In this document: one piece after another, positions 48,346 through 60,246 of the stretch
Numbering within the stretch: the stretch's first letter is position 1
Layout: each line of letters begins with the position of its first letter
Assembly (NCBI GenBank): GCA_963277665.1
Contig: OY728120.1
Span: 937,675,195-937,739,194, forward strand
Origin: Viscum album
Lineage: Eukaryota > Streptophyta > Magnoliopsida > Santalales > Viscaceae
DNA: 64,000 nt
Direction: 5' to 3'
Program-made: the position numbers and the translations under genes
Notes under the pieces: model-generated
Told to the model about the DNA's origin: nothing
Seen by the model: the letters and a program-made list of their open reading frames with translations, nothing else
Database searches by the model: none

Positions 48346-49200
48346 GGTAGAATTCTGTCCTCCTAAGTTTTTCATGTTGTAGGACCATTAAATGGACAAT
48401 TAACATGTGAACCCCTGCTTAAAAGTTGTTCATAAATGTGTTTTCCATTCACCGTCTAAATATCATCTCATTTGGACACCGTATGAATGGGTTATGAATT
48501 TTTCATTGGTGGTTTCTTTTTCTGGATGGATGTTCCATGAAGATTCCTTCCAACATATAACATCCAATGGTAGCTTTAATGACTTAAAAACGTCCCCAAA
48601 TTTGATTTAGAGACGTCCCTATGTGTCCTCGTGCTATCCCAGGTGGAAGCATTTCAATTGAAGTTGTTTAGGACGATATGTGGTTCCTTTACAGTGGTGG
48701 GGTCCATGCTCTCCACCAGGAAAAGTTTCCAACTACAATGAATTTTTTGGACTACTATATATTCGAACCAGCTCTAGGTCCTAAATAGAATGTTGGAGGA
48801 TATAAAATCAGGATTCTATCAAAAAAAAGAATCACTAATGTTGGAATTATATGTTTTATTAAATGATAAAAATACCCTTGCGGTAAAAATATGTCTGAAA
48901 TAAAAAATTATGCACATTGTAGAAGCCGACAAGCGCTTCAAGGCTGAGGAAGGTGCGGGTGAAACAAAGCGAAGAAATATTTGAAACCGGAGATCCATTC
49001 TGATGGACCTGGAGTGGTGGCACAAAAAAATTGGTGAGCCATGCGAAAAAATTTGCTCCATGAAAAAAATACAAGATTCAGAAACTTTTTCCGCTTGGGC
49101 GCAGAACTATTTCACACCACCGCTTCACGTGGTTAATCTCTGCACTGGAGACAATGGGGCACACCGTATTTTGTGATGAAGTGTTTTTTGTGCGTACCCT
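48346..49200. other. Unassigned DNA between two promoter-like regions
   Basis: No recognisable gene. TGTTGGAATTATATG near 48839 resembles an LTR start but no partner was found. The part after 48900 rises in GC and leads into the Tat element leader. Confidence 0.35.
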
Positions 49201-51700
49201 TGATCCCGAGCACCTATAAATAGAAGGTCACCCCTTCAACATCAGCATGAATAATCTGAATCATGTCCCCTGTGCGAAATCCACCTCTCATGCGCACAAA
49301 AGATGGCTTTCAGGTACTAATGATTTTGTGCCCGGTCGCCCAGGGGTCCGCCTTTACGCGAGACCCCTCGATCTTGTTCTTCTTTGGAGTCCCTTTGAGC
49401 CCCTTTCCCAGTGCGCAATTCCATCCATTTACGCGCAATTTGGTCTCCCATGCGCAATTCCTTTTGTGCGTTGACCCGCTCTTTTTGATGCCTAGCGCTC
49501 AATTGTGCACCGACCTAGACTTTTCTGCACTCGCAATCCCTTTTGCAAGCTGGCCCGGTCCCTTTTTCGCGCAATGGTCCCTTTTGCGTGCAAGCCTCCT
49601 GCCTTGTTCCACTGTGATGTCCCTCATCCTGGCATCATCTTTGGGCACCTCCTGCGCCCACAATGCCTTCGCCATATAGTCATTTCTCGTACAACCTCCT
49701 AGGTTCGCACGAAGTAACTCTAGAGTCCCCTAGACGTTACCTTCTGTTGTGTTTCTTCGCCTCATGATTATTTGCATAGGCACCCTAGTGTCTATTGCTT
49801 CTTCACATAGCCACACTAACGTGGTCCCCTCGATGGTTCGCTCTATGACACCCCCTCGCCATGGCTTTGCCTGTCCCCTCTCTGCACCAAGGAGCAGAGG
49901 GTTCTGGTTATGTAAGTCCTAGGGGTACGAATCTAACCCACTTCGCCCGAGGTGTATGGCATTAAACCGTCAAGTACCTTTGTCCTCAGCACATGACGTT
50001 AAACTATGACCTCACCCCGTGCCTCGCACGCAGGGTACCCCCACCTTGGACATTCTCCACGCCCACTGCTCTACATAGGTGATGATATCCTCCTTATGGG
50101 AGTGGTGTTTGTCCGTGGGGAAAGGGAGACCATCTTAGTGTAAGCCCCTAGCTTTCTTGTCAGTGGCATCATCCCTGCTCCCCCTTTCTTCTTCAGTCCC
50201 TTGGTCCAGCAAAGGGCGTGATGGGGAATGGTGCTTCTCCTTTCTTCGGTCCCAAATCCCTCTCCCGATGCGCTTTGTCGCCATCGGGCCTCCCTCCTTG
50301 AGTAAGTCCCAACAAATTCAGGCTTCTAACCACGCATAATCCCCTGTTTCTTCTTTGGGTTGCGATCACATGTAATCCCCACTCCACTTCCCACAGATGC
50401 ACCTTTCGTGATGTGATCTCTAGGTCTCTTATGTCTTTTGTTTCTCACACCGAGCACGAATCACGTAGGCATTGAGCAAGCACCGACCTTGAAAACACCT
50501 TGGGCATCCTAGAGTGTAAGCCCCACACCTCACACATGAACTACGTGGACTTTGATCCTTGCAATGGAAGGGTACGTAGGAAGCCTCCACGACATTCAAG
50601 CCCACCACCCGGTCATCCCGACACCCCTTCATGTCGGTTCACCAACACCTTGGGCCGCCTCAGAGTGTAAGCCCCAAATTCCCCCATATCATGAACTACA
50701 AGGACTTTGATCATTTCCAAGGCAGGGTATGTTGGAAGCCTCCACGAGGTTCAAGCCCACCACCATCCACTGGTCCCTACCATCATCACGTCAGTGCACC
50801 AAGCCCACCACCCATTGGACCCCAGGCCCACCTTCACGTTTGTTCCCAACCACTAGAACTCCTAAGTCTTTGATCCTTTCCAAGGAGAGGTATATAGGAA
50901 GCCTCCATGAGGTTCAATCCCAACACCCAGTAGTTTTGACCCCCTTCACGCCGGTCCTCCCCCTTTCGGCATGACGTTAAACTATATGCCTCAGTCAGCG
51001 GTAAGCCGATGCGACCCTATCAAGCGGTAAGCCGTTGTGACCTCAATCAGCGGTAAACTGTTGAAACCCAATTCGTTGGTAAGCCATTGACACCTTATCC
51101 AATGGTAAGCCATTGTGATCTCATCCAGCAGTAAGCCGTTGAAAACCCCAATCGGTGGTAAGCTGTCAGCACATGAACTAAGTGGACTTTGATTCCCTTC
51201 CACGACGATATGTAGGAAGTCTCTTTATGGATCAATCCCAAAACCATCATCATCCACATTATGGTTCCATCCCATTCACCATCCAATTCAGAAAACCTTC
51301 CATCATCCATCCTGATTCTTACTCGGGCAACCACATCCCAGTGGGATCATGCCACCCCATTCCCCATTCCAACTAACAGCATTCAGGAGGCCGCCCACAT
51401 GATGGCCCCGGTATCGGTGTTCCCTCCAGGGGGTTCCTCCATCTGATCCACTCTAGTCAGTGTTCTCATCTACCCGATTAGTCTCTGCTAGACATTAAAA
51501 TTGCGGCATACCATGTGTTAAATAGGTGAAGCTGAGGAAAACCTCAGACTCATACCCATGGCATACAATTCCCTGCATTCAATGTGGGATACCTTGGGCT
51601 CCCGCTCCCTCGAGAAGCCCTATAATAAGGGACAGAAGACAGACACACCAATCCCCCAGCTTCCAGACCCGCCAGTGATTCCCAACATGACTACTCCTCT
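49201..51700 (+). other. Repeat-rich leader, probable 5' LTR and untranslated region of a Tat/Ogre-like element
   Basis: GC-rich compared with everything to its left. A TATA box (CCTATAAATAG) lies at 49213-49223 and another (CCCTATAATAAGG) at about 51619-51631. Inside are a GCGCAAT-rich stretch (49250-49600), four spaced copies of an ACTACGTGGACTTTGATCC ... GTACGTAGGAAGCCTCCA module (50530-51240) and a 26-bp tandem repeat (50994-51170). Similar ACTACGT ... GGATACGTAGGA modules lie downstream at 61735, 61986 and 63238. I could not fix the LTR ends. Confidence 0.5.
50994..51170 (+). repeat. 26-bp tandem repeat with GGTAAGCCGTTG core, 7 units
   Basis: Seven consecutive units of 25-27 bp, each an AGCGGTAAGCCGTTG-like core followed by RACCYCAAT. 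Cores vary (GCGGTAAGCC, TTGGTAAGCC, AATGGTAAGCC, GCAGTAAGCC), so the array is not recent. Confidence 0.75.
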
Positions 51701-52187
51701 AACCGAAGGTTTCTGACCTGACCAAACCCCTTGGAATGTCTTGATAGAAGCAGTGTAATTAACTGATTTCCATGAAGATATGGTTATAGGAAGAGTTTCA
51801 CGAACAACGTCTTAAGTCTTTGAGGGAGACCTGGACAAGGTGACGAGTTCTGAGGAGGAATCCATGGAACGAAGAACATACATCCCATTATCCCGTTCCG
51901 ATCAAGGAGGAGATGTACCTGAATAAGTAGCAGATGTCGCCAACCTTTGGAAAGCAGGAATGTGGGGCAACAAAAACCGCTCACCCTCATCCCCGAACAA
52001 GGCGAACACGCGTGCCCCTGTGAAAGCATCAGAAACATAAATCGTGAACCCAAAATGGAATTATTCTCCTCAAAATGGAGATTATTAGTGCTCAGGGCAT
52101 CAATGGATTGTCGTGTCACCAGATCTAGTTATCCAGCACCGAGCCCCGCCATGAAAATAGCGGGCCTAGCGTGAAACTCACCAGAAG

Positions 52188-54275
52188 TTGGGGCAGTTGA
52201 ACATTGGACATTCCATTCCGCGACATTGTCAACGTGGATCCCTCTTACAGATCATGGATGATAGGATGGCACTGGGGCATTGGTCTTTGATTCCTTTTTC
52301 TTTCAGAACTGGTGAGTTCATCTCCCTGCTTTCCAGGAATCAGGTTTCTGCATCAGGGGCAAGATCACCGCCTGCTCGTCTACACAAGGGAAGGGGCAAC
52401 GCAAGCACATCCACTCCATGTGGCTTCACCTCTTCCGTGAAGGCCTCTGCGTCCACGACCGTGGGGCACCCACGCCCCATCTCCCTATCGGATGTTATCC
52501 AACAAAGGGTAATTAATGGCCCCGTGCATCATTATGAAGAGGAGGGAATCATCCCTACATGGGATATGGCCTACCTGGACATGGAGGCATCCACGACTCA
52601 TCACCAACGCTGCCCCCGATGGCCGCACAGGGAGCCATTTCTCCCCACCCCGACATACAACCACTTCGGGAGCCTGTCCCCAGAGTGCTTTGATGACTCC
52701 CTACCTTATTCTGACGAGGTAGGTGATGTACGACCCAGCCCAGTCAGAGTCCCATTCTAGGGGCTCCCAAAAAGGGTTCCCACCTGACTGTGTCAGCGCC
52801 GTCGCTCAGTCTTGCTGGAGGAGGAGTAGGTAAGTTACGTACCTACATCACCAACCCTAGTTCGTCTGACCCGACGCCAGTGTCGGGCGCAAGCTGAAGA
52901 AGACGCCCTCCAAGGGGTGTCAACATCGACAGATATTATGGCTCGAGCCACCACCGACGCATATCATCAGGTCCCTGCACACACTAAGAAGGGACACTTA
53001 TATGCCCAACCGAGATCGAGGCCCCAACTGCCACATGGGTAGGCTGGGTCAACTCTTCTGGTCGCAGGCGTGAGTAGTGGTCGTCGCGAACCAACCCGCA
53101 GCGATGCCACCCCATACGGAGGTACTCCCTATACCACTACCATAGAGATCATGGTCCTTCCCTCTTTGGGGCTTAGCATGACCGTCCAATCCGAGCTACC
53201 CTCAATCCGAGTGATGGTATTCCCCACGGTAGTGATACTCGGCACGAAAGCCTCTCCCGTGCCCATTATGCTAGATATAGAGTCGCTTCACATACTCCCA
53301 ACCGCCGGTGCTGGGAAATTTCACATCTGGTCTCTCATAAATGTGGGGATCCTACCTGCGTCCTCTTAGCAACCAGCGGAGGTCTTTCTCGCCCCGGAAA
53401 CTATAGGGGTAAAGGCCAGCCTTGCTCCACCCGCACCAAGCATGGAGGTCCTCCCCATGCACATTCTGCTCCCAGAGGAGGTTTTTTCTACTATAGTGCT
53501 ATCCATTGATGTACTCCCCTTGTAACCTTCGACATTTATCTCAGTGCTCCTCACACACTATCTTTCTCAGGTGGAAACCCTCTCCGCCCCAGCACCAGTG
53601 CGGCCGAAGGACCCCGTGTTGGAAATAAGACCTATCCCGAGGAGCCACCCAAGGGAAGGAAGGTGGGTTGTCGCCACCATAAGAAAGATTCTTGGAAGTT
53701 CCAAATCGATATCAAACCGGTCCACTTCTCAGACTCTGAAGTGGAGTACGACTCTGTGCGGGAACCGTCCCCTCGCCCATCCGAGTCAAAGGCTAGGACA
53801 GGGATGAGGCGTATCAGCCTGGTGCTCCCAGAATGCGACGTTGATATGATCCCCACCTCCCTCCATAGGTATATCCAGGAGGATGAAAATCTGGTGACCC
53901 CACATGCTATGGTCGTCCAATCACCACCATCATCACCCGAAGCACTCTCTTCCTCCACAAGAGATCACAGACAGCTATTCTAGGGACCAATGGAAGACAA
54001 GCAGCATTGAGGCCTATCACCAGCAGCCCTATACCTTGAGCTATGAAAGGGAGGCGGTCATCCCCTCTTATCCCGACATAGAGGCCAAGTTTCTACACTC
54101 TTTGGAAGATATCCCGAGAATCGACGGTCAGTCAGCCCACTCACCGTACTCTCCACCGGCCAACCTGCTGTCCATGCGGTTTGCCTTAGTACCGCTGCCA
54201 GTTCCTAAACCACCCCTAGTTGACGAGTCGGGAAATCAAGGGCCAGACCCTGAATCTGAGCTGAGGAGTTTCTAG
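52188..54275 (+). pseudogene. Unassigned coding-like segment upstream of Tat gag
   Basis: A 190-residue open frame (52188-52760) and further open stretches (53544-53807, 53663-53983, 53904-54275) rich in Pro, Ser and His, with no domain I know. Ogre elements carry an extra open frame of unknown role before gag, and this position would fit. Similarity cannot be judged by eye, and part of it may be leader sequence. Confidence 0.35.
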
Positions 54276-54279
54276 AAAA

Positions 54280-55300
54280 TCCTCACAGCAGACCACTTCT
54301 CCGAGAAGTTCTGGCCCGTGGCAGCGCAGAATTTACGCATATCGGAATCTCTCACCCCGGAAGAAGTTGAGTGTTTCCGCTACACCCTCTAGGAAACACA
54401 TTTTAGTCTTTTTCATCAGTGCATGGTTTATCCAAGGAGCTAAACACATTCATAGAAATCAGCGAGTAGTGCCTTCTAGTCGATCTGACCGCACACCCTG
54501 TGGCTTAGTGCCCCGAATCACCAAGTCGTTGTGAGGCCCTCTAATGGCAATGCGTTCAGAGTATCAAGGTACTATGCAAAATTATTAGGGAGGCTACCCC
54601 CCATGTGAAAATATGTGGTTGGGGGCAGTATGATTCCCTCCTACTCAATCCTATTCGGAGGTAGCCTAACTCGCTATTCAATATTGAGGACATCCCCCCA
54701 GGAAAGGTCACAGTCAACATGACCGAAATAGTGGATGAGGAGGTTAAGTTAGTGATTCTCAGTGGAGACTTACCCCCTGAGGGTGTTCCACCACTGTTGG
54801 ACCCATCAGAGAGGATTACTCGTCAGTAGAGGAACCTCCTAGGTCTCTCTGCACCTATCGAGGTTTTGGTAGTCAGCAGGAATTCCGGTAAGGGAAAATA
54901 GCACGTCAGAGTTGTCAAGAACTCCGACCCGTCCGCTTCAGTGTAGAAGAAAGAGGGGGACCCCGAGAAGGCCACGTTGTACCAGAAACTTGCTGAGAAG
55001 AAGAAGTTGGTCGACGAACTCCTGGCTGAATGCGTTGTTGGGTGACGACCCGATTATGACGATCCTGGTCTAGGGTAGCAGGGGAAGGAACAACTTATCA
55101 TTAGCGAGCTGCCCCCAGGGGACCCTGATCATGCTGCTCCCGCGGAAAGGGATAAAACCAGATCTCATGGAAAGAGGGTGCGGTATGTCTATCCAAACCC
55201 TCTTGAATGGCCCGACAATCTAAGGAATCCCGCTCGGGTTCCCCCGGCCGCCCCAAGGGTCACTCCACCAGCCGCTCCATGAGCCGCTGAGCCTGTCTAC
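54280..55300 (+). pseudogene. Probable N-terminal gag region of the Tat element
   Basis: Broken frames read ILTADHFSEKFWPVAAQNLR near 54280 and later YQKLAEKKKLVDELLAE near 54980, a short coiled-coil-like stretch. A charged proline-rich segment (RKVRYVYPNP-like, 55170-55210) follows just before the capsid region. Stops are frequent, many of them TAG. Assigned by position only. Confidence 0.4.
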
Positions 55301-55309
55301 CATGTTGAA

Positions 55310-56570
55310 GATCCTGACAATGCGCTCGTGGTTTGGGATCAACATCAAGACAGGGACCCCCGCCTAGATGATCTTATGACGGTGCTCATATCCCACCATA
55401 AGGCATTGGAAATGTGACACGTGGCAATCCCACCAGATGGAAAGCTAGATCTGGCATTGGTGGAGGATATTCTGACACCTTTGGGTTTCAGGAATCTCAC
55501 CTTATCCCCCTTTAACGGGACAAGGGACCTGCCGTAGAACCTGGCCCACTTCAACTCAAGGTGTGGTCCCATGATAGGGACTCTGGTGTAGCAGGAGGCC
55601 ACCAAGATCCGCTATTTTGTTCAGACATTGGAGGGGCTGACATTCGTCTGGTACAGCTAGCTCCCCGATGGATCTATAACCATCTGTTAGGACCTTCGCA
55701 GGAAGTTCCTCTACTAGTTCAGTTACACCACCCGGAAAACGAGCATCACAGACCTATTCAAGTGCAAAAAAGGCCTGATGAGCGAGTCATAGACTATATC
55801 ACATGGTGGAAGGGGGTCACATGCTCCCTTGACATGCCACTGACTCAGTAGAAACTACTGATAATGTGGGTAGAGAACATTAAGACAGAACTTGTTCCCT
55901 CCTTGATCACCCAGAACTACCCTGGAGGATTCCAAGACTTCTTCGATAAGGCCCAACACCTGGAGGAGGCCCTACAATAGGCCAGCCAGGCAAGTCCCTT
56001 GCCCCCTATAATCCCAGCGAGGATGGCTACCAGATCCGAGCCCGCTTCAGTGGCCCAAATAGAAGCCCCCAGGCAATTAGAATTCATATCAATGGCACCC
56101 ACCCTATAGCCTCACAGAGGCCCTTCACCTCAGGCTCAGCCTCTGGCTCAGCAGAGTCCACCTCAGAATCCGCAAGCGCCCCCGTAGAAGGCGCAGCCAC
56201 TGCCATGGTGGGACAATCAGGGTCCGCCTCCTTGACAGGCCCCTCCTGCACCTCTTTAGAGTCAGGATCCAGGACCCCTTCCCGGATAGAAGAAAATGGA
56301 TCTACTCATTCCTCAAGAATCAGGTTCCCAACTATTTCAGAAGTTCCTTGGAACAAGGGATTGTGTGCTTGACTAAGTGCAGAAGGCCAGAAGAGTCGAA
56401 TCTCACGGATCACCCCAACTACTGCCCCTATCAATGGATTCTTTGACACACCCTCAAGCAGGGCTAGGTATTTAAAGTCTGAATCCAAGACCAGGTCCAT
56501 AACAACATAGTCAGGTTGGGCACGACCCCGACACAAGTGAAAGGTGTCTTTTTAAGGTCAGACAGCAGTA
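55310..56570 (+). pseudogene. Tat element gag (capsid and zinc knuckle)
   Basis: Frame 2 gives FNGTRDLP-stop-NLAHFNSRCGP then RYFVQTLEGLTFVWYS. After a shift near 55745, frame 1 gives DERVIDYITWWKGVTCSLDM and FFDKAQHLEEAL. These match the retrotransposon gag (capsid) domain. A proline/glutamine-rich linker follows. Back in frame 2, NYCPYQWIL-stop-HTLKQG-stop-VFK (56410-56480) is a decayed CxxHxxxGHxTxxC knuckle. Many stops are TAG in place of a likely CAG (for example 55851, 55977, 56107, 56185). Confidence 0.75.
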
Positions 56571-57379
56571 GCGACAGTGAAGGTGAGTGGTAGAAGTATT
56601 AGAACCATGGGTCCAAAAGGTATGATGATTGGATGGCTCGTAAAATAGTTTCCCATTCCCACGGTATCATCCGGGCATGCCTGAATCAGCTGGAGCCTTC
56701 AGAAGCTGCAACCACCACTTCTGTATCATCATCCAAGCCGGCCTCTTCCCAGGGGAGAAAAAATTGAGGGCGCAATAAAAAGAAACATGCCCCTCCAATT
56801 CCATCATCATCTTGAACTCTTAGTTAGTCCATGCATGAAACTGAGACCAGACAGTATGCCCAGCACAGAGCTCCGCACGGGCAGCCTCTTCATTCGGTGA
56901 CGTCGGGCCTGCCTCTATCACCGTTTGTGCTAATGGATCAGGAAGTGCTACCTCAAACATGCTGCAACCAGATTCTCCCCGCTAAAGGCCGATATCAGTT
57001 GTTTGGTCCTCATCTGGTAGCTACTCTTCAGGATTTGACTAGTGAGCAATGGGACATTGCCATCACCAGTCGTCCACCGGTCCAGATAGCAGGGCCCACC
57101 ATGCCTCCTATCACAGAGCGACTTCCTACAAGGAGAAGTTCGCGCCTGGCATGAAATCATGATGTTCTCAAGCACCTCGATGGAATCCCAGTGAGTCTTT
57201 CCATCCTTGAATCCCTTAACTTTTCATTAGATATGTGTGAGGCCCTTGCTGAGGTTTTAAGAATCCCCCTCCAGTTTGAGTAATATGTAGCAGCTACGAA
57301 AGAATTTCATGATGAAGCGGTCGAGAATGCTGAGTTCTAGGCCATCATTTAGTTCTTTGAAAAGGATTAAGGCTCTCCC

Positions 57380-57750
57380 ATATAGGGGAACATCCTCCCG
57401 CTGTACATCACCAACCTATTTAATGGCATGGAGTTTCTTTATTCTCTAGTTGACACCAGCTCTGGCATTAACCATATCCTGACGCGGACGCTGTGGAAGA
57501 TAGGGTTATTCGAAGATGACCTAACTCCCTCGGATTTAAGAATCCATGGATACGACAGGACAGACCAGGCCCCAGTCGGCAAGATCTTTTTGAAGACCTA
57601 GTTCAGTGGCCTATTTTCCAGCACTGAGTTCATGGTTGTCTCTGAGGACATCGCGTACAATGCATTGATAGGAAGACCATGGCTCCACCTGCACACAGTG
57701 GTCCCCTCATCATATCACCAGTGCCTCAAGTACTCCCTTAATGTTTGATT
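57380..57750 (+). pseudogene. Tat element aspartic protease
   Basis: The active-site region reads SLVDTSSGINHI near 57440-57475, where D-T-G of Tat proteases (VDTGSSVN) has become D-T-S. It continues WKIGLFEDDLTPSDLRIHGY then VSEDIAYNALIGRPWLH, the closing motif of the domain (YNALIGRPWLH). One TAG stop interrupts it near 57600. It cleaves the polyprotein in active relatives. Confidence 0.78.
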
Positions 57751-58269
57751 AGGAGTACTCCAAGGTGATGCATCTCCTTTTTCCTCTTGTGAATCCCTCT
57801 ATCTGGACGTTGAAAATTACGAGAGCAAGGATAAACAGATTCAGGCAAGTGAGGTCGAACCCATCACAGTTGCAATGACAGTACGTCATACGAGTCTGTT
57901 TCGCCAGGCTCAGATTAACCAGCTCAAGACGACACACCGCTAGTTTTTTTTGATATCATCAAGTGTGTCCCCTTGGGCCAAAGACTAAATGGGATCAGAT
58001 CAACTACCTTCATTGCTATGGTCTCAACAGCGCGTGAACCACCTGATATGATTTCCACTACTATCCAGGCTACTACCAACCCCCCATCAGGATCTAACGA
58101 CCTAGAGGAAGCTTCTCTTGCTGGGGAACCCTCCTCAATTGATGAAGATGCTCTAGATGATTCTCCCCCCAACTTTGAAGAAGGAATCTCCACTACGGTC
58201 GATGAACTGGTATTTGTGAACCATGGTAGTGAGGCATATCCGAGACCCACATTGATTAGTGACTCTATG

Positions 58270-59260
58270 TCCCTCTAGGAGAAGAAATGGTAGGTAGATT
58301 TCCCAAAACAACACCGCAACATGTTTTCCTAGAGTTACGATGAGATTCCAGGACTAGAAACCCAGGTATACGTCCACTGCCTCGGTCTCCCGACAAATCA
58401 TCGCGGGTTCAAGCAGCCTCTCATGAAGATGCACCCTTCTCACGGTGTCATGGTTGAGGCCGAAGATGAAAAGCTCATCAGTTCCAACTTCGTTAAGTAG
58501 GTCCATTACCCCAAGTTTCTAGCCAACATTGTGCCAGTCAGGAACAAGAATGGACAGATCAAAGTCTGTATCAACTTCTCAGATCTCAACCGTCACTGTT
58601 TGAAGGATGATTTTCCCCTTCCAGTGACAGAATTGTTGATCGATGCTACGGCTAGGTTCCAAGCCCTGTCTTTCATGGATGGTTACTATGGATATAATTA
58701 GATCTGGATGGCACCCAAGGATAAAGATTCCAACACTTTCAGGGCACCCCAAGGTACTTTCTGTTACCACGTTATTCCCTTTGTCTTGAAGAATGCAGGT
58801 TCCACCTATCAGTGGGCCATGCACCTCATATTCATGCCAATCCATAGGACATTGGTGGAATGTAATGTGGACGATGTAGTGGTAAAATCTCGGCAGGGCC
58901 AGGACCATCTCATAGATCGTGATAAAGTTTTTGGCTTCCTCCGTTCTCTCCATCCGAAGATGAACCTGCTAAAATGTGCCTTCGGGGTCACCTATGGGAA
59001 GTTTCTCAGCTTTGTTGTCAGGTACCGAGGAATCATGATTGACCTAGAAAAGATCTAGGACATCATCCAAATGCCTCCCTTGATCAATATTCAGAAGCTT
59101 CGAGGTTTTCGAGGCCACTTAACCTACATATGCCGATTCATTGCGAATCTGGCCGGTAATCATAAGCCCTTTTGTCAGTACATGAAGAAAGGATCCGCCT
59201 ATGAATGGGATGAAGAGTGCCAGACCGTGTTCAAGGAAATAAAGCAGTATCTAATCTAGC
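58270..59260 (+). pseudogene. Tat element reverse transcriptase
   Basis: One frame with TAG stops: IPGLETQVYVHCLGLPTNHR, NIVPVRNKNGQIKVCINFSD then LNRHCLKDDFPLPV, ALSFMDGYYGYN-stop-IWMAP, FCYHVIPFVLKNAGSTYQWA, and further on HPKMNLLKCAFGVTYGKFLS and FRGHLTYICRFIANLAG. Together these cover fingers, palm and thumb in order. The palm YVDD is NVDD at 58864-58875 (VECNVDDVVVKS). The two aspartates remain. Confidence 0.87.
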
Positions 59261-59700
59261 CTTTGGTCTTGATTCCACCTGTCTCCGAAAAACCGATGAT
59301 CATATACTTGACTGCCTTGGAATGATATCTAGGCGCCCTTATCGGCCAAAAGAAGAATGAGAGGATGGAAAATAGACTCTACTACCTTAGTTGCGTGCTC
59401 CTTGATACAGAGACCAGATACTCCACCATCGAGAAGATATACCTTGAACTTGTATTCATAGTACAGAAGTTTTGACATTACCTACAGCACCACGAGGTAC
59501 AACTAGTGTCTCAGGAAGACCCACTGAAGTACATCCTGAACCGCCCTATGTTGACCGGAAATCTAGCACGGTGGGCGGAAATCCTCCAGAAGTTTGACAT
59601 CAGGTTCATGCCTTTGAAAACTATCAAGGGAAAAGCATTGGTATATTTTCTTGTTGCCCTACCAACCCCTGCGGACTAGTCCCTGGACATGGATTTTACC
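59260..59700 (+). pseudogene. Tat element first RNase H (degenerate)
   Basis: PLVLIPPVSEKPMIIYLTAL leads to LYYLSCVLLDTETRYSTIEK, YLELVFIVQKF-stop-HYLQHH, DPLKYILNRPMLTGNLARWA and FDIRFMPLKTIKGKALVYFL. This is the first RNase H and its connection, usually catalytically weak in Tat elements. Three stops (59320 TGA, 59473 TGA, 59677 TAG). Confidence 0.8.
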
Positions 59701-59736
59701 GACAAGGAAATCCTCTCGGCAGATCACGCCATCCCA

Positions 59737-60246
59737 TAATGGAAGATGCACTTTGATGGTGCCTACCAAAGCCCCACCGGTAGGAGGCTCAATGATCCTA
59801 GACACAACAGAGTAGGACTGGGTATTGTCTTTATTAACTCGGTGCAATACATTCTTCCGTATTCATTCCTATTTTCAGAAGGCTGCACCAACAACGAGGC
59901 AGAGTATCAGGCTCTTATCACTGGCCTCGAGCTGGACCTCGAGATCGATGTACCCCATATACATTTGAAAGTGGATTCTGAACTAGTAATCAAGAAAGTC
60001 ATCGGTGACTATGTCGTCAGAAAGCTAGAGTTCGTACCATTGTTGGAGCGCACCCTCCACCTAATGGCCCATATTCCATCCCGACGAGAGGTTACTCATG
60101 TCCCTCAATCTCAGAACGGTCGAGCCGATGCTCTAGCCGGCCTGACTGCATCACTTGCAGAACCCGAACAAGATGATCTTATTATACACATGACACACCG
60201 AATATTCCTTTCCCATGTCATCCCAGATGATGAAAACGACCTGTGA
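59737..60246 (+). pseudogene. Tat element second (archaeal-type) RNase H
   Basis: 166 residues open from 59746: HFDGAYQSPTGRRLNDPRHN, then GLGIVF, CTNNEAEYQALITGLEL, LKVDSELVIKKVIGDYVVR and SQNGRADALAGLTASLA. The four acidic catalytic residues (Asp in FDGA, Glu in NEAEY, Asp in KVDSE, Asp in GRADAL) are all present. This is the longest undamaged catalytic domain in the element and identifies the Tat clade. It degrades RNA in RNA-DNA hybrids during reverse transcription. Confidence 0.87.

Noticed and set aside
49247..49702. Plus-strand frame of 138 codons and overlapping frames
   Set aside because: Leader of the Tat element; no protein similarity, and the frame stays open because the stretch is GC-rich and repetitive.
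53366..53958. Minus-strand frames of 62-108 codons
   Set aside because: Antisense to the plus-strand coding-like segment of the Tat element, with no family resemblance.
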